In this document: one piece after another, positions 46,283 through 58,757 of the stretch | Layout of the letters: every line of letters begins with the position of its first letter | How positions within the stretch are numbered: the stretch's first letter is position 1 | Source of the DNA: Akanthomyces muscarius | Taxonomy: Eukaryota; Ascomycota; Sordariomycetes; Hypocreales; Cordycipitaceae | Reading direction: 5' to 3' | DNA: 64,000 nt | NCBI RefSeq assembly: GCF_028009165.1 | Contig: NC_079243.1 | Coordinates: 744,001 to 808,000, forward strand | The notes under the pieces: model-generated | The model's input: the letters and a program-made list of their open reading frames with translations, nothing else | Told to the model about the DNA's origin: nothing | The model's database searches: none | Position numbers and translations under genes: made by a program

Positions 46283-47866
46283 ATGGACCCTCGCAACGAG
46301 AAGCGAGACCTGCTGCTCCCACCGGAGACGCAAACCATGTACGACACGGCCGTACTATGCGGACGCTACCTCAAGAACCGCGCTGCTTCCGTCTCCAAGG
46401 CCGTCAGGTCGACCGGCGCTGTGGCATCGCACCTTACCAGCCCCCGACGGTCGTCGTCTCCCGGCGGCCGCGCCAACCACCACACTACCACGACGCCAAA
46501 ACCCTCGCGAGGGCAATCCGCAACGGCCTATCTCTCTGGTGTCCGCGGCATCGCCGCCGTCATCGTCTTCATCTTCCACTCGACATGGGCTTACAGCAGA
46601 ATCGTCGAGGACGGGTACGGCTGGCACGCAGAGGAAGGCGAGAACCTCCACATCCTCCAGCTGCCCTTTGTGCGGCTCGTCCACGCCGGCCACGCCATGG
46701 TCGGCATCTTCTTCCTCATCGGAGGCTACGTCAACGCCATGAAGCCGCTTCGACTCATGCGGGAACACCGCCAGGCCGAGCTCGCACCCGCCGTCGCCTC
46801 CAGCCTCCTCCGTCGCGGCGTCCGCCTGTGGCTTCCCGCACTGGCCGCCACGTTCACGACAGCGCTGCTCACGTACGCGGGCGTCTTTGAGCCCGCGCGG
46901 CACAACATTGATACCCTGGAGGGCGTGTTCAACTGGGCCGACTTTCACCCGGGTCGGCAGGACACGCTGATGGGGACGCTGCGCGACTGGCGACAGCAGA
47001 TGATACAGCTCATCGACCCGTGGAAGCAGCCGTTCTGGACGCACTACGACCCGCACCTGTGGACGGTGCCGCTCGAGTTCCGCGCCTCGCTCATCGTCTC
47101 GCTGAGTCTCTCCGCCGTCGCCTGCTGCCGCGTCGGCCCGCGCCTCGCCATCATGACCCTGCTGACGGTCTTTTCGCTGCGCTTTGACCGGTGGGAGGTG
47201 GTGCTGTTCATGACAGGCGCCATGCTCGCCGAGCTGGACCTCATGCGCAGGGACGCGGCGGCCAAGGCGGCGATGCCGCCGCCGATGGCTGACTCGCTGG
47301 GCATTGACGACGAGGATGTCGAGGCCAAGCGCGAGGACGTGCCGCGAAGACCCCCGCGGGCGGAGCGCCGCATGATCCAGGGCCTGGGCATCATGCTCCT
47401 CGCCCTGGCCGGCATGTACCTCATGTCGTGTCCGCCGGCGCACCCCGAGGAGACGCCGGGCTTCATGCTGGTCTGGGAGTGGCTGGTGCCGAGCTGGACG
47501 GGCGACGGGAAGCGCTACGTGCACGGCGCCGGCGCCGTGCTGTTCCTCGTCGCCGTGTCGAGCAGCGCGACGCTGCAGCGGCCGTTCCTGACGTCGACGG
47601 CGCAGTACCTGGGCACCATCAGCTACTCGCTGTACATTGTGCACGGGCCGGTGTTGCACGCGGTGGGCTACGTCGTGACGCCGTGGATGCTGGCGCGGAC
47701 GGGCGACGAGACGGACAGGGACTGGGCGACGGCGATGGTGCTGTCGGGCGCCTTTAACTTTGCAGTGACGCTGTGCGTCGCAGATGTGTTTTACCGCTTC
47801 GTCGATGTCGGCAGCGTGCGGGTGGCGGCGGCGTTTCAGCGCATGTGTTCCATGGGTGGGTATTAG
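46283..47866 (+). CDS. Acyltransferase-3 family membrane protein
   Basis: A single exon of 527 residues beginning MDPRNEKRDLLLPPE. The acyltransferase-3 domain starts near residue 80 with YLSGVRGIAAVIVFIFHSTW, which includes the conserved His. A second block, HAGHAMVGIFFLIGGYVNAM, and RRGVRLWLPAL near 175 follow. About ten membrane spans can be drawn; a charged loop (about 335-365, DDEDVEAKREDVPRRPP) interrupts them. The last spans include YLGTISYSLYIVHGPVLHAVG. The family moves acyl groups onto sugars, lipids or small molecules; the substrate here is unknown. The coding strand is very GC-rich at third positions, which makes long shadow ORFs on the other strand. Confidence 0.9.
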   Translation: MDPRNEKRDLLLPPETQTMYDTAVLCGRYLKNRAASVSKAVRSTGAVASHLTSPRRSSSPGGRANHHTTTTPKPSRGQSATAYLSGVRGIAAVIVFIFHSTWAYSRIVEDGYGWHAEEGENLHILQLPFVRLVHAGHAMVGIFFLIGGYVNAMKPLRLMREHRQAELAPAVASSLLRRGVRLWLPALAATFTTALLTYAGVFEPARHNIDTLEGVFNWADFHPGRQDTLMGTLRDWRQQMIQLIDPWKQPFWTHYDPHLWTVPLEFRASLIVSLSLSAVACCRVGPRLAIMTLLTVFSLRFDRWEVVLFMTGAMLAELDLMRRDAAAKAAMPPPMADSLGIDDEDVEAKREDVPRRPPRAERRMIQGLGIMLLALAGMYLMSCPPAHPEETPGFMLVWEWLVPSWTGDGKRYVHGAGAVLFLVAVSSSATLQRPFLTSTAQYLGTISYSLYIVHGPVLHAVGYVVTPWMLARTGDETDRDWATAMVLSGAFNFAVTLCVADVFYRFVDVGSVRVAAAFQRMCSMGGY

Positions 47867-48239
47867 TCGGGCGATAGATGGGGACATTCATAGATGGATA
47901 TAGATACCTGTGCATGGACAATGCACTTGGGACATTTACTAGTGACAGTCAAAGTACATAATTCACAAGCGTTGGTTTTTTCACAACTCCTTACATTCTC
48001 TAATGGTGCCATTATTCGCGTGGCTAGTGTCCGTGGCAAAACACAACATCACCAGGATTTCTCATTCGAGAATGATGCAGGTTCGAGTGCAAGGTTGTGG
48101 TTCTTGAATGGGTATTATTGCATTAAAGTATTAGCTTTCTAGTAGTCCAGCGCAACGCCAGTTTTGTCAACAGATCCAGGTGTTTTATATGTAAAACGTA
48201 AACATAAACAGTCGAAAGAACATGTCCACTGCTCCCCAT
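47867..48239. other. Convergent intergenic region
   Basis: AT-rich 3' region shared by the acyltransferase and CFEM genes; no gene is seen. Confidence 0.55.
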
Positions 48240-48974
48240 TTACAGAGCGAAAGCAAGGGCAACAACGGCGACGAGGGCACCGGCAGCGGTACCAGCCGCA
48301 GCGTTGGGCGTCTTGGTAGCGCTGGGGGTGGCGGTGGTGGTGGTGGTGACGGTCGCGCTGCTGTCGTCCGAGGTGGTGCTGGTGGTAGTAGTGCCAGTCG
48401 TCACGGTGGTCACGGTGGTCGAGTTGGTCCAGGCCGAGGTGGTGCTGTTGAGAGCCGCGCTGGTCGACGCCGAGGAGGAGGAAGAAGAGGCCGAGTCGGT
48501 GGTGGTCGCCGAGCCAGAGTGGGAGGCGCCAGCGACGAAGCTGCCGCTGCTGCCAGAGGCGGACGACGCCGAGGACGAAGACGACGAAGACGAGGCGCCG
48601 GCGGTGATGGTGACGGTGGCCTGCGAGGTCGAGGCGAGCTGGCTGCAGACGTCCTTGGCGAGGTTCTCGGCCTTGGTCAGGTCAGCGGCGCTGCACTGGG
48701 CGATGAGGCAGTCGCCGGCGGCGGCCTGCAGCTGGGCCTGCTTCTCCTTGCGACAGAGGCAGTCGGTGTCATTGAGGGAACAGCCCGTCTCGGGGATGGC
48801 CTTGAGGATGCAGCCGAGCTGTGGGAAGGGAGAGGGTCAGTGGTATTGCTCGACCAGAACGCAGCAACATGGCGGTGCTGTTTGGTATGTACTCACGGCG
48901 CAGGGAGGGGCCGAGGAGAAGCCCTGGGCGGCGACGAGGCCGACAAAGGAGAGGAGAGCAAAAGTGGCCTGCAT
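48240..48974 (-). CDS. CFEM-domain GPI-anchored surface protein
   Basis: Two exons, 48974-48897 and 48818-48240, give 218 residues. A signal peptide (ATFALLSFVGLVAAQ) is followed by a CFEM domain with all eight cysteines: APPCA, LGC, TGC, DTDCLC, GDC, AQC and DVC. The Asp before the fourth Cys (NDTDC), which coordinates haem iron in Candida Csa2/Rbt5-type proteins, is present. After residue 90 the chain is Ser/Thr-rich, then ends in a small-residue and hydrophobic tail (GALVAVVALAFAL) typical of a GPI signal. It is likely surface-attached; a role in haem uptake, wall integrity or host contact is inferred from the family. Confidence 0.92.
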
Positions 48975-51900
48975 TGTGAAATGTGATGCTGACAGTCCGG
49001 TAACGAAAGTGGTTTGTGAGTTGCAGGGAAGGATGCGCAACCAGTTCGGAATATACAGTGATGAAATCAGGCTGAGAGAGGAGAAGGGGAAAAAGAGGAG
49101 AGGAAGAGGGACGAGGGCGGCGGGTATTAATTTGTTTATATTAAGTGGCCAGGGTCTGCTGCTGAGGAGGAGGGCTTTTGCTCGCTCCTAATAAGAGACA
49201 AGCTCGAGGTGGGCAAGCAAGCAAGCAAGCACGTACCAGTATCAGTAGGTAGCGGCCAGGTACAGCCTGTCGGAGCCATGTCGCGACGCTACTGGTGACT
49301 TGGTTGGAGTTAGTGCCGCAACGTTAGCGCGCGTAATTTCCTGATGGGCGGGCTTACTATTCATTGCGAAAAGGGAACAATGGAAAGAAGAGGCGGGCTG
49401 TCCGAGGTGAGTCAATCGAGATGCAGCCCATCTGAGCAGCAAGTGACGCGCGGGGCATTTTGCAACAAGAAACCAAACGCGAGGCACATCGCAGACCTGG
49501 CCTGGCTGTCAGCGGTCTCGCGAGCTTTTCCTTCAGCGTTTGCTCAGTGGCTTGTCAGTGGTCAGCAAGTCCCAATCAGGTACCGTTTGTCCAGGTCTTG
49601 TCCAAGCCCTGTTGCCTGTCCAAGCCTTGTCTGGAGCGGTTCCCACTTGGCCCCAAGCCATCTCCTTGTTCCCTGTTCAAACTAGCAACGCCTCTCGCTC
49701 TCTTCATTCGCCCATCTGCTGTCGAGACCCGCTCTGTTCCCTGTTTTTTCTTTCATTGTGCTGTTCCTGACTTGGGCAGTTTGCAGTCTGGCCCTGTTCC
49801 GCTTGACCGTCGCGACCCTGTCTCAACAAGTCGCTGCAACCACAGGGCGACGCCGTCACAATCAACCAGTCGAAATCTGGTTTCCTTGCTTTTGAAACTA
49901 ACAAATACGCATGTTTTCCTTTCCATTTGGCTCTGCTCTGTCCAGCATCTGGACTCGGCATCTTCTCACGTGGGCCGGGCCGCCGCTGTTGCAGATGCAC
50001 TTGTTTGATGTTTGCGCTGATCGCCATTAGAACTTTTGCAGGATATCGGTAGTCATGTAAAAAACAAAAATAAAAAGGATGAATCTCGGTATCGCTGGCG
50101 AGGTCAACTTGACAAAACTGCAGTTTGCTGGTGTTGTTATTTTGGTCCAGACACGCCGTGTCGCAGCCCGTCTGCCCCTTTCCGCTCCGTGCCGCTCCCG
50201 CCCGTGTTTGTTTTATTAGGCCACAGTCATCAGACTGACTACTAGTAGCCATCGCGCCCGAGTGGTCTGTCTTGCTTCGCTGGTCTGCGTGGTACCATTT
50301 TGATACTACCAGCCTGTTACTGCTACGCCTGCACTTCCAACTCATAATCGTCCAACACACTGCCGCCGCCTACCCCAGCCTTGTGCCCTCACTTCCCTGC
50401 GATGAGGCTGTACATGCAGATTAGCGATAGAGTTTCTGCGCGGGACGCTCCGCTCCTGGCCCGTATTGGTGGGGGTGCATTTCTACAGATACGAGAGTTC
50501 GTCTCGTCATGACGTTGAATCCGTTGAACCTTAGATCCGTCTGGCGCTACGGAGTACAGTGCAAGCAATGGCTGAACAAAACTGCAAATGATTGGCTTCA
50601 CCTAGCTGCGGAAGCGCCGCGCGAAATCAACGCTGCCTAACAGTACCCTCCCCAGCTGTTCAGGGTAGCCGTAGGCAGGAACGTACTCACAGCCATATGG
50701 GAGGGCGACTTTTGTACAATACAGAGGTGTCGTAAACAGTAAAAAATATCTCATATGTCTAGAAGGTACTTGAGGACTTAGATCGATGCTCTAAAGGTAG
50801 ACGACATTAAATGTATTTGAGCTTGAGTCGTGCCGCACTTCGCCAAAATCAATGTGTCAATGTCATCACTCCCCGTGCAAACGTCAATCGACCGCCAGAG
50901 TTCAACACAGGCTCTAAAAACACGACCAAAACTAGAATCTACCAAGAAATGTTGAGTAGACGCCTGGGATAAACCTTCGTCCTTCCTGTTTTAACCAAGC
51001 GTTAGATCGTTGCAACTCCGCTGGACCATCGCGTCTGCAGGGTAGCAGCCTTAATGCAGTTCTCGATTTAATGCAACGCGATTTGATTGACATCATTTGG
51101 GTCCGCTGGAATCACACGGTGACTCGAAAGACGCTGCTCTCACATAGAATCTTCGTAAGTGAGCGCGAGACTCTCACCCGATTGTAAACATGTTCGTACC
51201 TTAATTGCTCAAATGCGGCTCAATGGCCGTGACGCATCATGGGCTGTTGACTGCCTGCATAAAGACAGTCTGTACTGGCCGCAAAAAACAGCTCATCATG
51301 ATTACCAGTATTAATAACATCATCTCGTATCAGCCGAGCCATCCTTCGTCGGCACTTCGTCTTCCGCACCGAGCTTCCCCGGCCAACCCCGCATCTCAAC
51401 CCCGGCCAGCCTCATCCGCCTGGGCCGCCACCATCTAGCTCGGAGCATCATAGACGTTGTCTCACGACGGCTCCAGGCTCTCTGTACCGCGATTTGCTTC
51501 ACAAAAACTCACTCAGCACTGGCACGCATGCAAATCCATCAGCGTCAGGACAACAGGGAGCAAAGACGAACCCTTTACACCGGCTACAACTCCCGCAACT
51601 CACAGCTCTTCCTTCAACTTTACGCCGCTGCCCCCCACATCGTGTCCACCGATGCTCGATAGAATAGGGCCGAGATGAAGCCACACCTGTCCGGCTTTAG
51701 CAGCTCTTGGCCATCATTAGCTGCCTTTTCCTTGCACCACCGCTCGCACCGGCAGAGACCATCCTCCTTCACCTGCATCCCCGCTCGTTAAACAAGAGAC
51801 CGCTGCATCTCTCGCTGCGGATTAAGCCTTTACGGGCAATCCCCAGGCTGATCTGCACGCCGCTAGCCACTTGTAGTGTCGTATTCCATCACTTCCACAG

Positions 51901-52105
51901 GTTACAACGCATCTCCCCCAAATCAGAGACAATGTCATCTCTTTTCGTGCGGAGTAAACAGAGAAGCACAAAAAGTACCTCCAGCTTCCCCCGAGCTACC
52001 ACGGCTGCGACATTCGCAGATAAAGCTCGCTGCACCCGCACACCTTGCATGGCTGTCTGCCATCTTTCCTTGTAACCCACCTTCATCGATCCCACCGAGC
52101 CCAGC
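48975..52105. other. 3.1 kb intergenic region
   Basis: Divergent region upstream of the CFEM and GH47 genes. It contains a GCAA microsatellite at 49213-49230 and imperfect CCTGTCCAAGCC-type repeats at about 49585-49635. A 218-codon ORF on the minus strand (49704-50360) has no domain and mixed composition; I do not support it. The part next to 52106 is CT-rich as in fungal promoters. Confidence 0.5.
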
Positions 52106-53807
52106 ATGAAGACCTCTGCGTACCTGCTTGCTGCTCTGCTGAGCCAGGCTCTCGCCCTCCCTGCCAACGAGCAGCGCGCTCCTGCTCCCGACCACGGTCG
52201 TGCCAGCGCTGTCCGCGCCGCTTTTCAGACTGCCTGGTCCGGCTACTACAAATATGCCTTCCCTCATGATGACCTGCACCCCATCAGCAACACCTTCGAG
52301 GACGACAGGTACTGGAAACTAGATTGCCGAGTCACGTAGCACAGCATTAACCAACACCACACAGAGCTCAATGGGGCCTCACGCCAATTGACGCCCTCGA
52401 CACTGCCATTGTCATGAACTACAAGGACATTGTCAACACCATCCTCGACTTTATTCCTAGCGTTGACTTTACCACCACGCGCAAGGAGAACGAGACTATC
52501 TCTCTCTTTGAAACCACGATTCGCTACATCGGTGGTCTCCTCAGCGGTATGCACACCCATCCAAGCAATTCATGCGACAGTTCCCTAACTTCCTTGCAGC
52601 CTACGACCTGCTCAAGGGTCCGTACAAGCGCCTGGCCACCGACCCCAAAAAGGTCGACGCCCTACTCACCCAGGCCGCCAGCCTGGCCGACACGATCAGC
52701 TTCGCCTTTGACACGCCGAGCGGCATTGCCGACGGCTACCTGGTCCTGAACCCCGCGCGCAGCATCAGCGGCGCCTCCAGCAGCAACCTGGCCGAGGTCG
52801 GCACCCTGATCCTCGAGTGGACGCGCCTGAGCGACCTGACGGGCAACCCCAAGTATGCGCAGCTCGCCGACCGGTGCGAGGCGCACCTGCTCGCGCCCAA
52901 GGGCAGCCCCGAGGCCTGGCCCGGTCTGGTCGGCACCGATATCAGCACCAAGGACGGCACGTTCCTCAACAGCCACGGCGGCTGGTCCGGCGGCGATGAC
53001 AGCTTCTACGAGTACCTCATCAAGATGTACGTCTACGACCCCAAGAGCTATGGCCTCTACCGCGACCGCTGGATCGCCGCCGCCGACTCGACGATGGAGC
53101 ACCTCGCCTCGCACCCGACCTCCCGCAAGGACCTCACATTCCTGAGCCAGTTTGACGGCCAGACCACGCAGCCCGTCACCGGTCACCGTAAGAACACCTA
53201 CCCCCACCCAAGGACCTCACGTGCACGATACTAATACCGCGTTACAGTGACCAGCTTTGCCGGCGGCAACTTTATCCTCGCCGGCCTCGTCCTCAAGGAG
53301 GACAAGTACACCAAGTTCGGTATCGAGCTCGCCGAGTCGTACTTCCAGACCTACAACGCCACCGCCAGCGGCATCGGCCCCGAAGTCTTCCGCTGGGTCG
53401 ACGCCGCCAACCCCGGCGGCCAGCCGCCCGCCGACCAGGCTGACTTTTACGCCAAGGCTGGCTTCTGGGTCGACGGCGCCGACTACGTGCTGCGCCCCGA
53501 GACGATGGAGTCGCTCTACTACGCCTACCGCGCCACCGGCGACAAAAAGTACCAGGACCTCGCCTGGCAGGGCTTCAACGCCATCGCCAGCAAGTGCCGC
53601 GCCGGCAGCGGCTACTCGGGCATCCGCGACGTCACAAAGGCCGACGGCGGCGGCTTCGACGACTTTCAGCAGTCCTTCTTCCTCGCCGAGACGCTCAAGT
53701 ACCTGTACCTCATCTTTGTCGACGACACGCCGGTCCAGGTCAAGGCCGACAGCCCCAACCAGTTTGTCTTCAACACGGAGGCGCACCCCTTCAAGGTCCG
53801 CAACTAG
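52106..53807 (+). CDS. Secreted GH47 class I alpha-1,2-mannosidase
   Basis: Four exons, 52106-52308, 52365-52546, 52600-53187 and 53248-53807, give 510 residues. A signal peptide ([13 protein letters not shown]) leads a complete GH47 domain. Marks are [15 protein letters not shown] and [16 protein letters not shown] near residues 70-135, [16 protein letters not shown] near 300 (a catalytic Glu), [13 protein letters not shown] near 420 (a catalytic Glu), and FNTEAHPF at the end, whose Thr binds calcium. Size and leader match secreted fungal alpha-1,2-mannosidases such as MsdS, which trim Man9GlcNAc2 N-glycans to smaller forms in the secretory route or outside the cell. Branch sites (ATACTAATACC before exon 4) and donors are canonical. 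Confidence 0.94.
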
Positions 53808-54267
53808 ATGTAAATGGAATGCGCGTGCGCGATGAGTTCACGAGATGAAGTAGTACATCTAGGAATGCAGAAATGTAAATATTTACTAGCCACCGCCACC
53901 GACGTGTTCGTGACCCGATGTAGAGATGCATGATACGTAGAGACAACCACCAACCATGTCAATGCGGCACTTATACTTAAATGACTGAGCACTATCACTG
54001 AGATGCCTTGGCTCTGGCCCTGCTCACCGTGGTCACGTTTGCATCCGATCAGGTGTTAAATAGTTGTGCAACAGACTAGTCATAAATTAATTAGTCTATG
54101 TGAGGCTACATTACGATGGTGCTTGGCGCTAGTGCCTGGCGCGCAGCATCTTCTATCGATTCATCAGAGTAATGCAGAGAAAAATAGATTATGGTGAAGA
54201 GAATAAAGAATTCACATAAAACTGGCTCATTGGTTTGGAAAGGAACCGCGCTTATTCCTTCTGCACG
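53808..54267. other. Convergent intergenic region between GH47 and GH16 genes
   Basis: AT-rich 3' sequence; no gene is seen. Confidence 0.55.
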
Positions 54268-56792
54268 TTACAAGAGAAGAGCAGCGGCCAGCATGCCGGC
54301 GATGACGGCGACCGCTCTGGACACAGACTTGCTCGGGCTGGCGAGGCCAGTAGTCGGGACTTGAGTCTGGGTGCCAGTGGGCTGGCGGGTGCTGGAGGAA
54401 GCGATGCCAGTCGAGGCGACTTGCGAAGAAGCCGACGCAACGTGCGAAGAAGCAGAGGGAGTGACGCTGGACACGCCAGTGGACACGCCGGTAGACGGCA
54501 GCGACTGGATGCTGCTGGAGGCCTTGGGGACCGACGACGAAGCAGTGAGGCCGGTGGATGTCTCAATCATCACGGGAACACCAGTGGCGCAGTTGCCACC
54601 ACGGCAGCCCGCCTCGGTGGAGGAAGCGCTGGGCTTGTCGGTGTTCTTGCTGCAACCGGGGCAGACAGTGCTAGTGACGACCTCGGTGGTGACCTTGCCG
54701 ACGGGGCAGTTGGTAACCGTCGGGGCGCAGCTGGTGATGGTGTAGACCTTGGTGACCTTTGTGGTGATGGTCTCGGGCTGGCCGGGAGCGCTGCTCGAGG
54801 GCGACGGCGCGGCGGTGGCGGTGGGGGTCACGGGGCAGATGGTGGTGTACAGCGGGATCGTCTCGGTCACGACGTGGCCCTTGCCGGGGCAGTTGGTGAC
54901 GGTGGGAGCACAGCTGGTGACTGTGTAGGTCGTGGTCGTGTAGACGACAGAAGTGGTCCACTCCTCCGACGAGGTGGTCACAGCCGGGGCAGAAGTGCTC
55001 GACGAGGAGCCCGTCGTGACGGGGGCACCAGTGGTGGTGCCGGGAAGAGTCGAAGAGGTGCTTGCAGAGCCTGACGTGGATGAGGAGCTAGTGCTGGTGG
55101 GCTGCGTAGATGAAAAAGATGAGGAGTCGGTCGTGGTGGCGGTCGACGAGGACGAGTTGGACTCGGTGGAGGACGACGTGGGAACAGTAGAAGACGAAGA
55201 GGTAGTAACGGCAGAGGAGGAGGTCACCGAGGACGAGTCGCTGCTGCTTGTGGGAGGCACCGAGGAGGAGGTGGTGTCACTGCTTGTGCTGGTAGGGTTG
55301 CTGGTGGTCACCGCGGAAGTCGAGGAGCTGCTACCACCCGCGCTCGAGCTGCTGCTGCTGCTGCTGCTGTTGTCGGTGGTGGTGGAAGACGTGCTAGACG
55401 AGGTGGGAGTAGAGGAACTTGTAGAGCTGATAGTGCTGGAGCTGGAGCTGGAGCTGGAGGAGGTAGGCGTGGTGGTGGACGACGAGGTGCTGGTGCTAGT
55501 GGGAACAGAGCTGGTGGTGGTCGAGCTGGTGGTGGTGCTAGACGTAGTGGAAGTCGTCGTAGACGTCGTGGTGCTAGACGAGGTGCTGGTCGACGAAGTT
55601 GTGGTAGAGGTGGACGTCGTCGTGGTAGAGGACGAGGTGGGATCTGGGATGAAGCCCTGCTCGAAGTAGCGGATGTCCTTGACCTTCCAGTAGACATCCT
55701 TGAACTCCTCGGGGTTGTTGCGCACGTAGTCCTGGCACACGTTTACGCCAGTCTTGGCGGCACACTCCTGGCCCCACGTGGCGTCCACAGCAGTACCGCA
55801 GAAATCAATGTTGAGAATAAGCTTCTGGGGACCAAACTGTCTTTTAATGTTGCAGAGGCCGTCGTGGACCTCGATGACGGGCTTGCCCCAGGCAGCAGTG
55901 TCGGGATGCTTGGAGTCGATGTTGCTGGGGGCATTGCCGTGAGACCAAGTAAAGACGCGGATGTAGCTATCCGTCCATTCCATGGCATCTATGAGGTCTA
56001 GTTAGCCCCATTCGCATACAGGATGTGCAAAAGTACGTACAGATACCGCCGTCCGAGGAGCCCCAAGGTCCCTGCGTGTCGACGACGTTGCAGCCGAGGT
56101 TGTAGGGATCGTTGGAGCAGTCAGGTCGCAGCATCGAGCCCGTGCTACCAGCCGAGTTGATGACGCAGCGACCGACATCCTCCACATGGCCAGTGTGGAA
56201 AGTAGGGTGGTTCTGCGTAGCAAGGCTCCAGTTCTCATAGATATCAACCTCGCCACCGTTGGGCCATCCGCTGGCTGGGCTGTAAGTCCAGCTGCAGCAA
56301 GAAGAGTTAGTGTGGGATCAGACATGGAAATTACACGAGAAGGGTCACTTACAATGCCGGCCAGGTGCCGCAAGCCGACTTGGGGAGGTGGTTGAAGCGG
56401 GCGATGAAGAGACCCTTCGTGTAGTCCTTCTTGGACTCGAGACGGATACTGGGACGACCCTTGTCATCGGGGGACCATTTTTTGTTCTCATGATCGACAC
56501 CAATATAGACATTATCTCCTTCGTACTTGATCAGACCACTGGCAAATGCGTCTTTGCGGCTTTTGTAGTTGACGAAGCCCAGGTTGGGATCGTCTCCGCC
56601 CCACCTGCTCTGAACGTTCTTGTCAGCACTCGATAGAACAGCTCAAGGCCATGAAGGAACCCATACCTCAAAGAAATCAAACTCGTTGAAAAAGTTGGAC
56701 ACATCATACGTCTCCTTCAGGGAGAAGACGGTGCCTGAAGCGGTGCTGGCGCCGGCCAACAGCACGGCCAGTGAGGTTGCGAAAGGACCCAT
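54268..56792 (-). CDS. GPI-type GH16 endo-beta-1,3(4)-glucanase with long Ser/Thr stalk
   Basis: Four exons, 56792-56667, 56609-56353, 56291-56041 and 55988-54268, give 784 residues. A signal peptide (SLAVLLAGASTASG) is followed by a GH16 domain at about residues 25-320. The catalytic ExDxxE motif is in NGGEVDIYENW near residue 138. ACGTWPAFW precedes it and the exon 4 block MEWTDSYIRVFTWSHG follows. A Ser/Thr stalk of roughly 200 residues comes next, then two Cys modules sharing TSCAPTVTNCP, and a hydrophobic GPI tail (AVAVIAGMLAAALLL). Such proteins are wall- or membrane-bound glucanases or transglycosylases. The repetitive stalk gives long shadow ORFs on the other strand. Confidence 0.92.
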
Positions 56793-58757
56793 ATTGCTCA
56801 GAGAACGAATGACTATTTAGCAAAGTAAAAAGGAATGTGGACGACGTGCGATACGTCAGTGGACGAGCTCAAAGGGGCTCTTGAAAAGATACAACGAGCA
56901 ATGGAGGCGAGATGGGATGGTTGACAGGAAAAGGTCAAGCGGCGCGAGAATACTGCGCGTGGCGCCCTTATCATTACAAGCGCTCTCCTTTCGACTCAAC
57001 TCCGGCGAGTCGGAGAAAGGGCCGCCCAGGCCAAGCCGTGGCGCGACATCGCAAGCCATCTGATGTCCCCAGCATGCGACGGGACCTCGGAATGATTGCT
57101 TGTAATGCCCTCCCCGGTCTGGAGCCAATCGAGGCGTCCAGCTACCAATAGGCTGGATACCTTGATCGAGTCTGATTTGCTGCTGCTTCCCCTGCCAGCC
57201 CCCGCTTGGCTCCTGTAAGCCACATGAGCAAAGGTGCTTGCTTTTCTTCATCAGTGCCTAGAGGGCATATGGAGCCAAAGGCAGCAGCAGCGGCGCAAGA
57301 GACCTTTTTCGACAAAGGCTCCCGCAGGAGACCACTCGGCGACATCCATGTGGAGATGCACCTGAGTGAATGGTGACCAAGTAAGGCTGTGGGCGGAGAT
57401 GTGATGGCGCTAGCCACCTCGCATGGCGACAAGGGTCTCTGAATGCCAACGTTACCAAGAAGGCCGACCCGAGCGGGTACATTAGGTGAGTTTTGTTTTC
57501 CGGTAACTAGGTAATAAAAATCCTTCGTGTGCGGGCGTCGCAGCCTCTCTTGACCTGGCTGCCCAAGAGAAACGTGCCCAGCTAAGAGCAGGGCAATTTA
57601 GCGTCGATATTAGAAGGTGCCCACCGCCGCCGTTGGCAGACCGAGGGTAATGCGAAGAATTTCTCTAACTTAGTGGGCGTCAAAGATGCCTGCTGCAGGA
57701 AACCACGATGCAGACTCGGAGCGGCGGCATTGTCTGGCCTTAATTCTCAACAAGGAAACCAATTGAGACAAGAGCACTTCTCCCGCAAAAGCAACCTCGG
57801 CGCCCGTTGAGCGCATCGCTTCCATCTTTCACCATTCACCGAGCGAGCTTGATGGTGTGCGTAATTTCCCCTGCATTAGCCCCAGTGGACTATTTGCAAG
57901 CCACCTTTTTTTGGCATCTTGACACAGCCAGTGCGCTGCCTGCCTGGCTCTAGCCAAGCCGGTTCAGGCGGCACCGCCCATGGCCCAAGAAATAGATTGA
58001 CCCAAATTAACAAGGCAGGCTGATGAAGTCTATGCTGGTTCGGCCGCCTTTCGTGGTTCGCACAGATAAGCCAATGGGATGGCTGATTTGAGCCACGGGC
58101 AAGCCTCTTGGAGGCTCGAGGAAGCTGGCTAGCCAGGTGCCCAAAACTGTACGCCGAACACTGCCAGGCGTGTTATCCGCACACCGATATAACTCGAAGC
58201 CTGGAAAAAGAGGCCAAAGCAATACAACGGCCATGGCTGTTGAGGCTTGTAGAAGCAGGCAAAACATGCGAGGCCCATTGACAGCTGGTCCATCGTCGGA
58301 AAAATATTTAAATTGACACTTTACGTGGGGGCTGCGACGGCTGGCCTGGATCAGCACACTCTGTTGCTTCTTTTGTGTGCACTAGATTGCCGATCCGGCT
58401 GGAGCCTGTTGGCCTAGATCCTGTCAACCTGCGTGATCATGTAATGAAGAGCAGCGGTTCTAACAGTCCGTTCGCTCCGGTGAAATGGGTATATCCTGGA
58501 CGTGCTTCTTTGATCTATTCGTGTACTGAATATTCGCGAGCATATAAGGAGCCAAATAGCTTGCTACACGTCAAGTGTCGGCCACGGCATGGTGGCAGAT
58601 GTGGCTGCACCGGCAGTTGGTATCGCGAGTGTGTGGACTTGAGGCTGAAGACTAAGGCGCAATGCTTTTCATAATGTCGCAAAGTTTATTTCTGTTGGCC
58701 GAGAACAGAATAAAAAAAAAGGAACAAAGACAAAAAAGAATAAACGACGCAATCGAT
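56793..58757. other. 2 kb region between GH16 and reductase genes
   Basis: It holds the GH16 promoter and the reductase 3' region. I find no repeat or gene with recognisable composition. Confidence 0.5.

Noticed and set aside
46355..47887. A 510-codon minus-strand ORF opposite the acyltransferase gene
   Set aside because: It is an exact shadow of a GC-rich coding strand, is Arg/His/Gln-rich and has no domain; the plus-strand frame has clear acyltransferase-3 motifs.
48222..49191. Plus-strand ORFs rich in Gly/Arg or Val/Glu opposite the CFEM gene
   Set aside because: They are antisense to the Ser/Thr repeats of the CFEM protein, whose eight-Cys pattern and signal peptide are convincing.
49704..50360. 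A 218-codon minus-strand ORF in the intergenic region
   Set aside because: No domain, mixed composition, no promoter-like leader, and no splice partner seen.
54953..55669. A 238-codon Val/Glu/Leu-rich plus-strand ORF
   Set aside because: Antisense to the Ser/Thr stalk of the GH16 protein.
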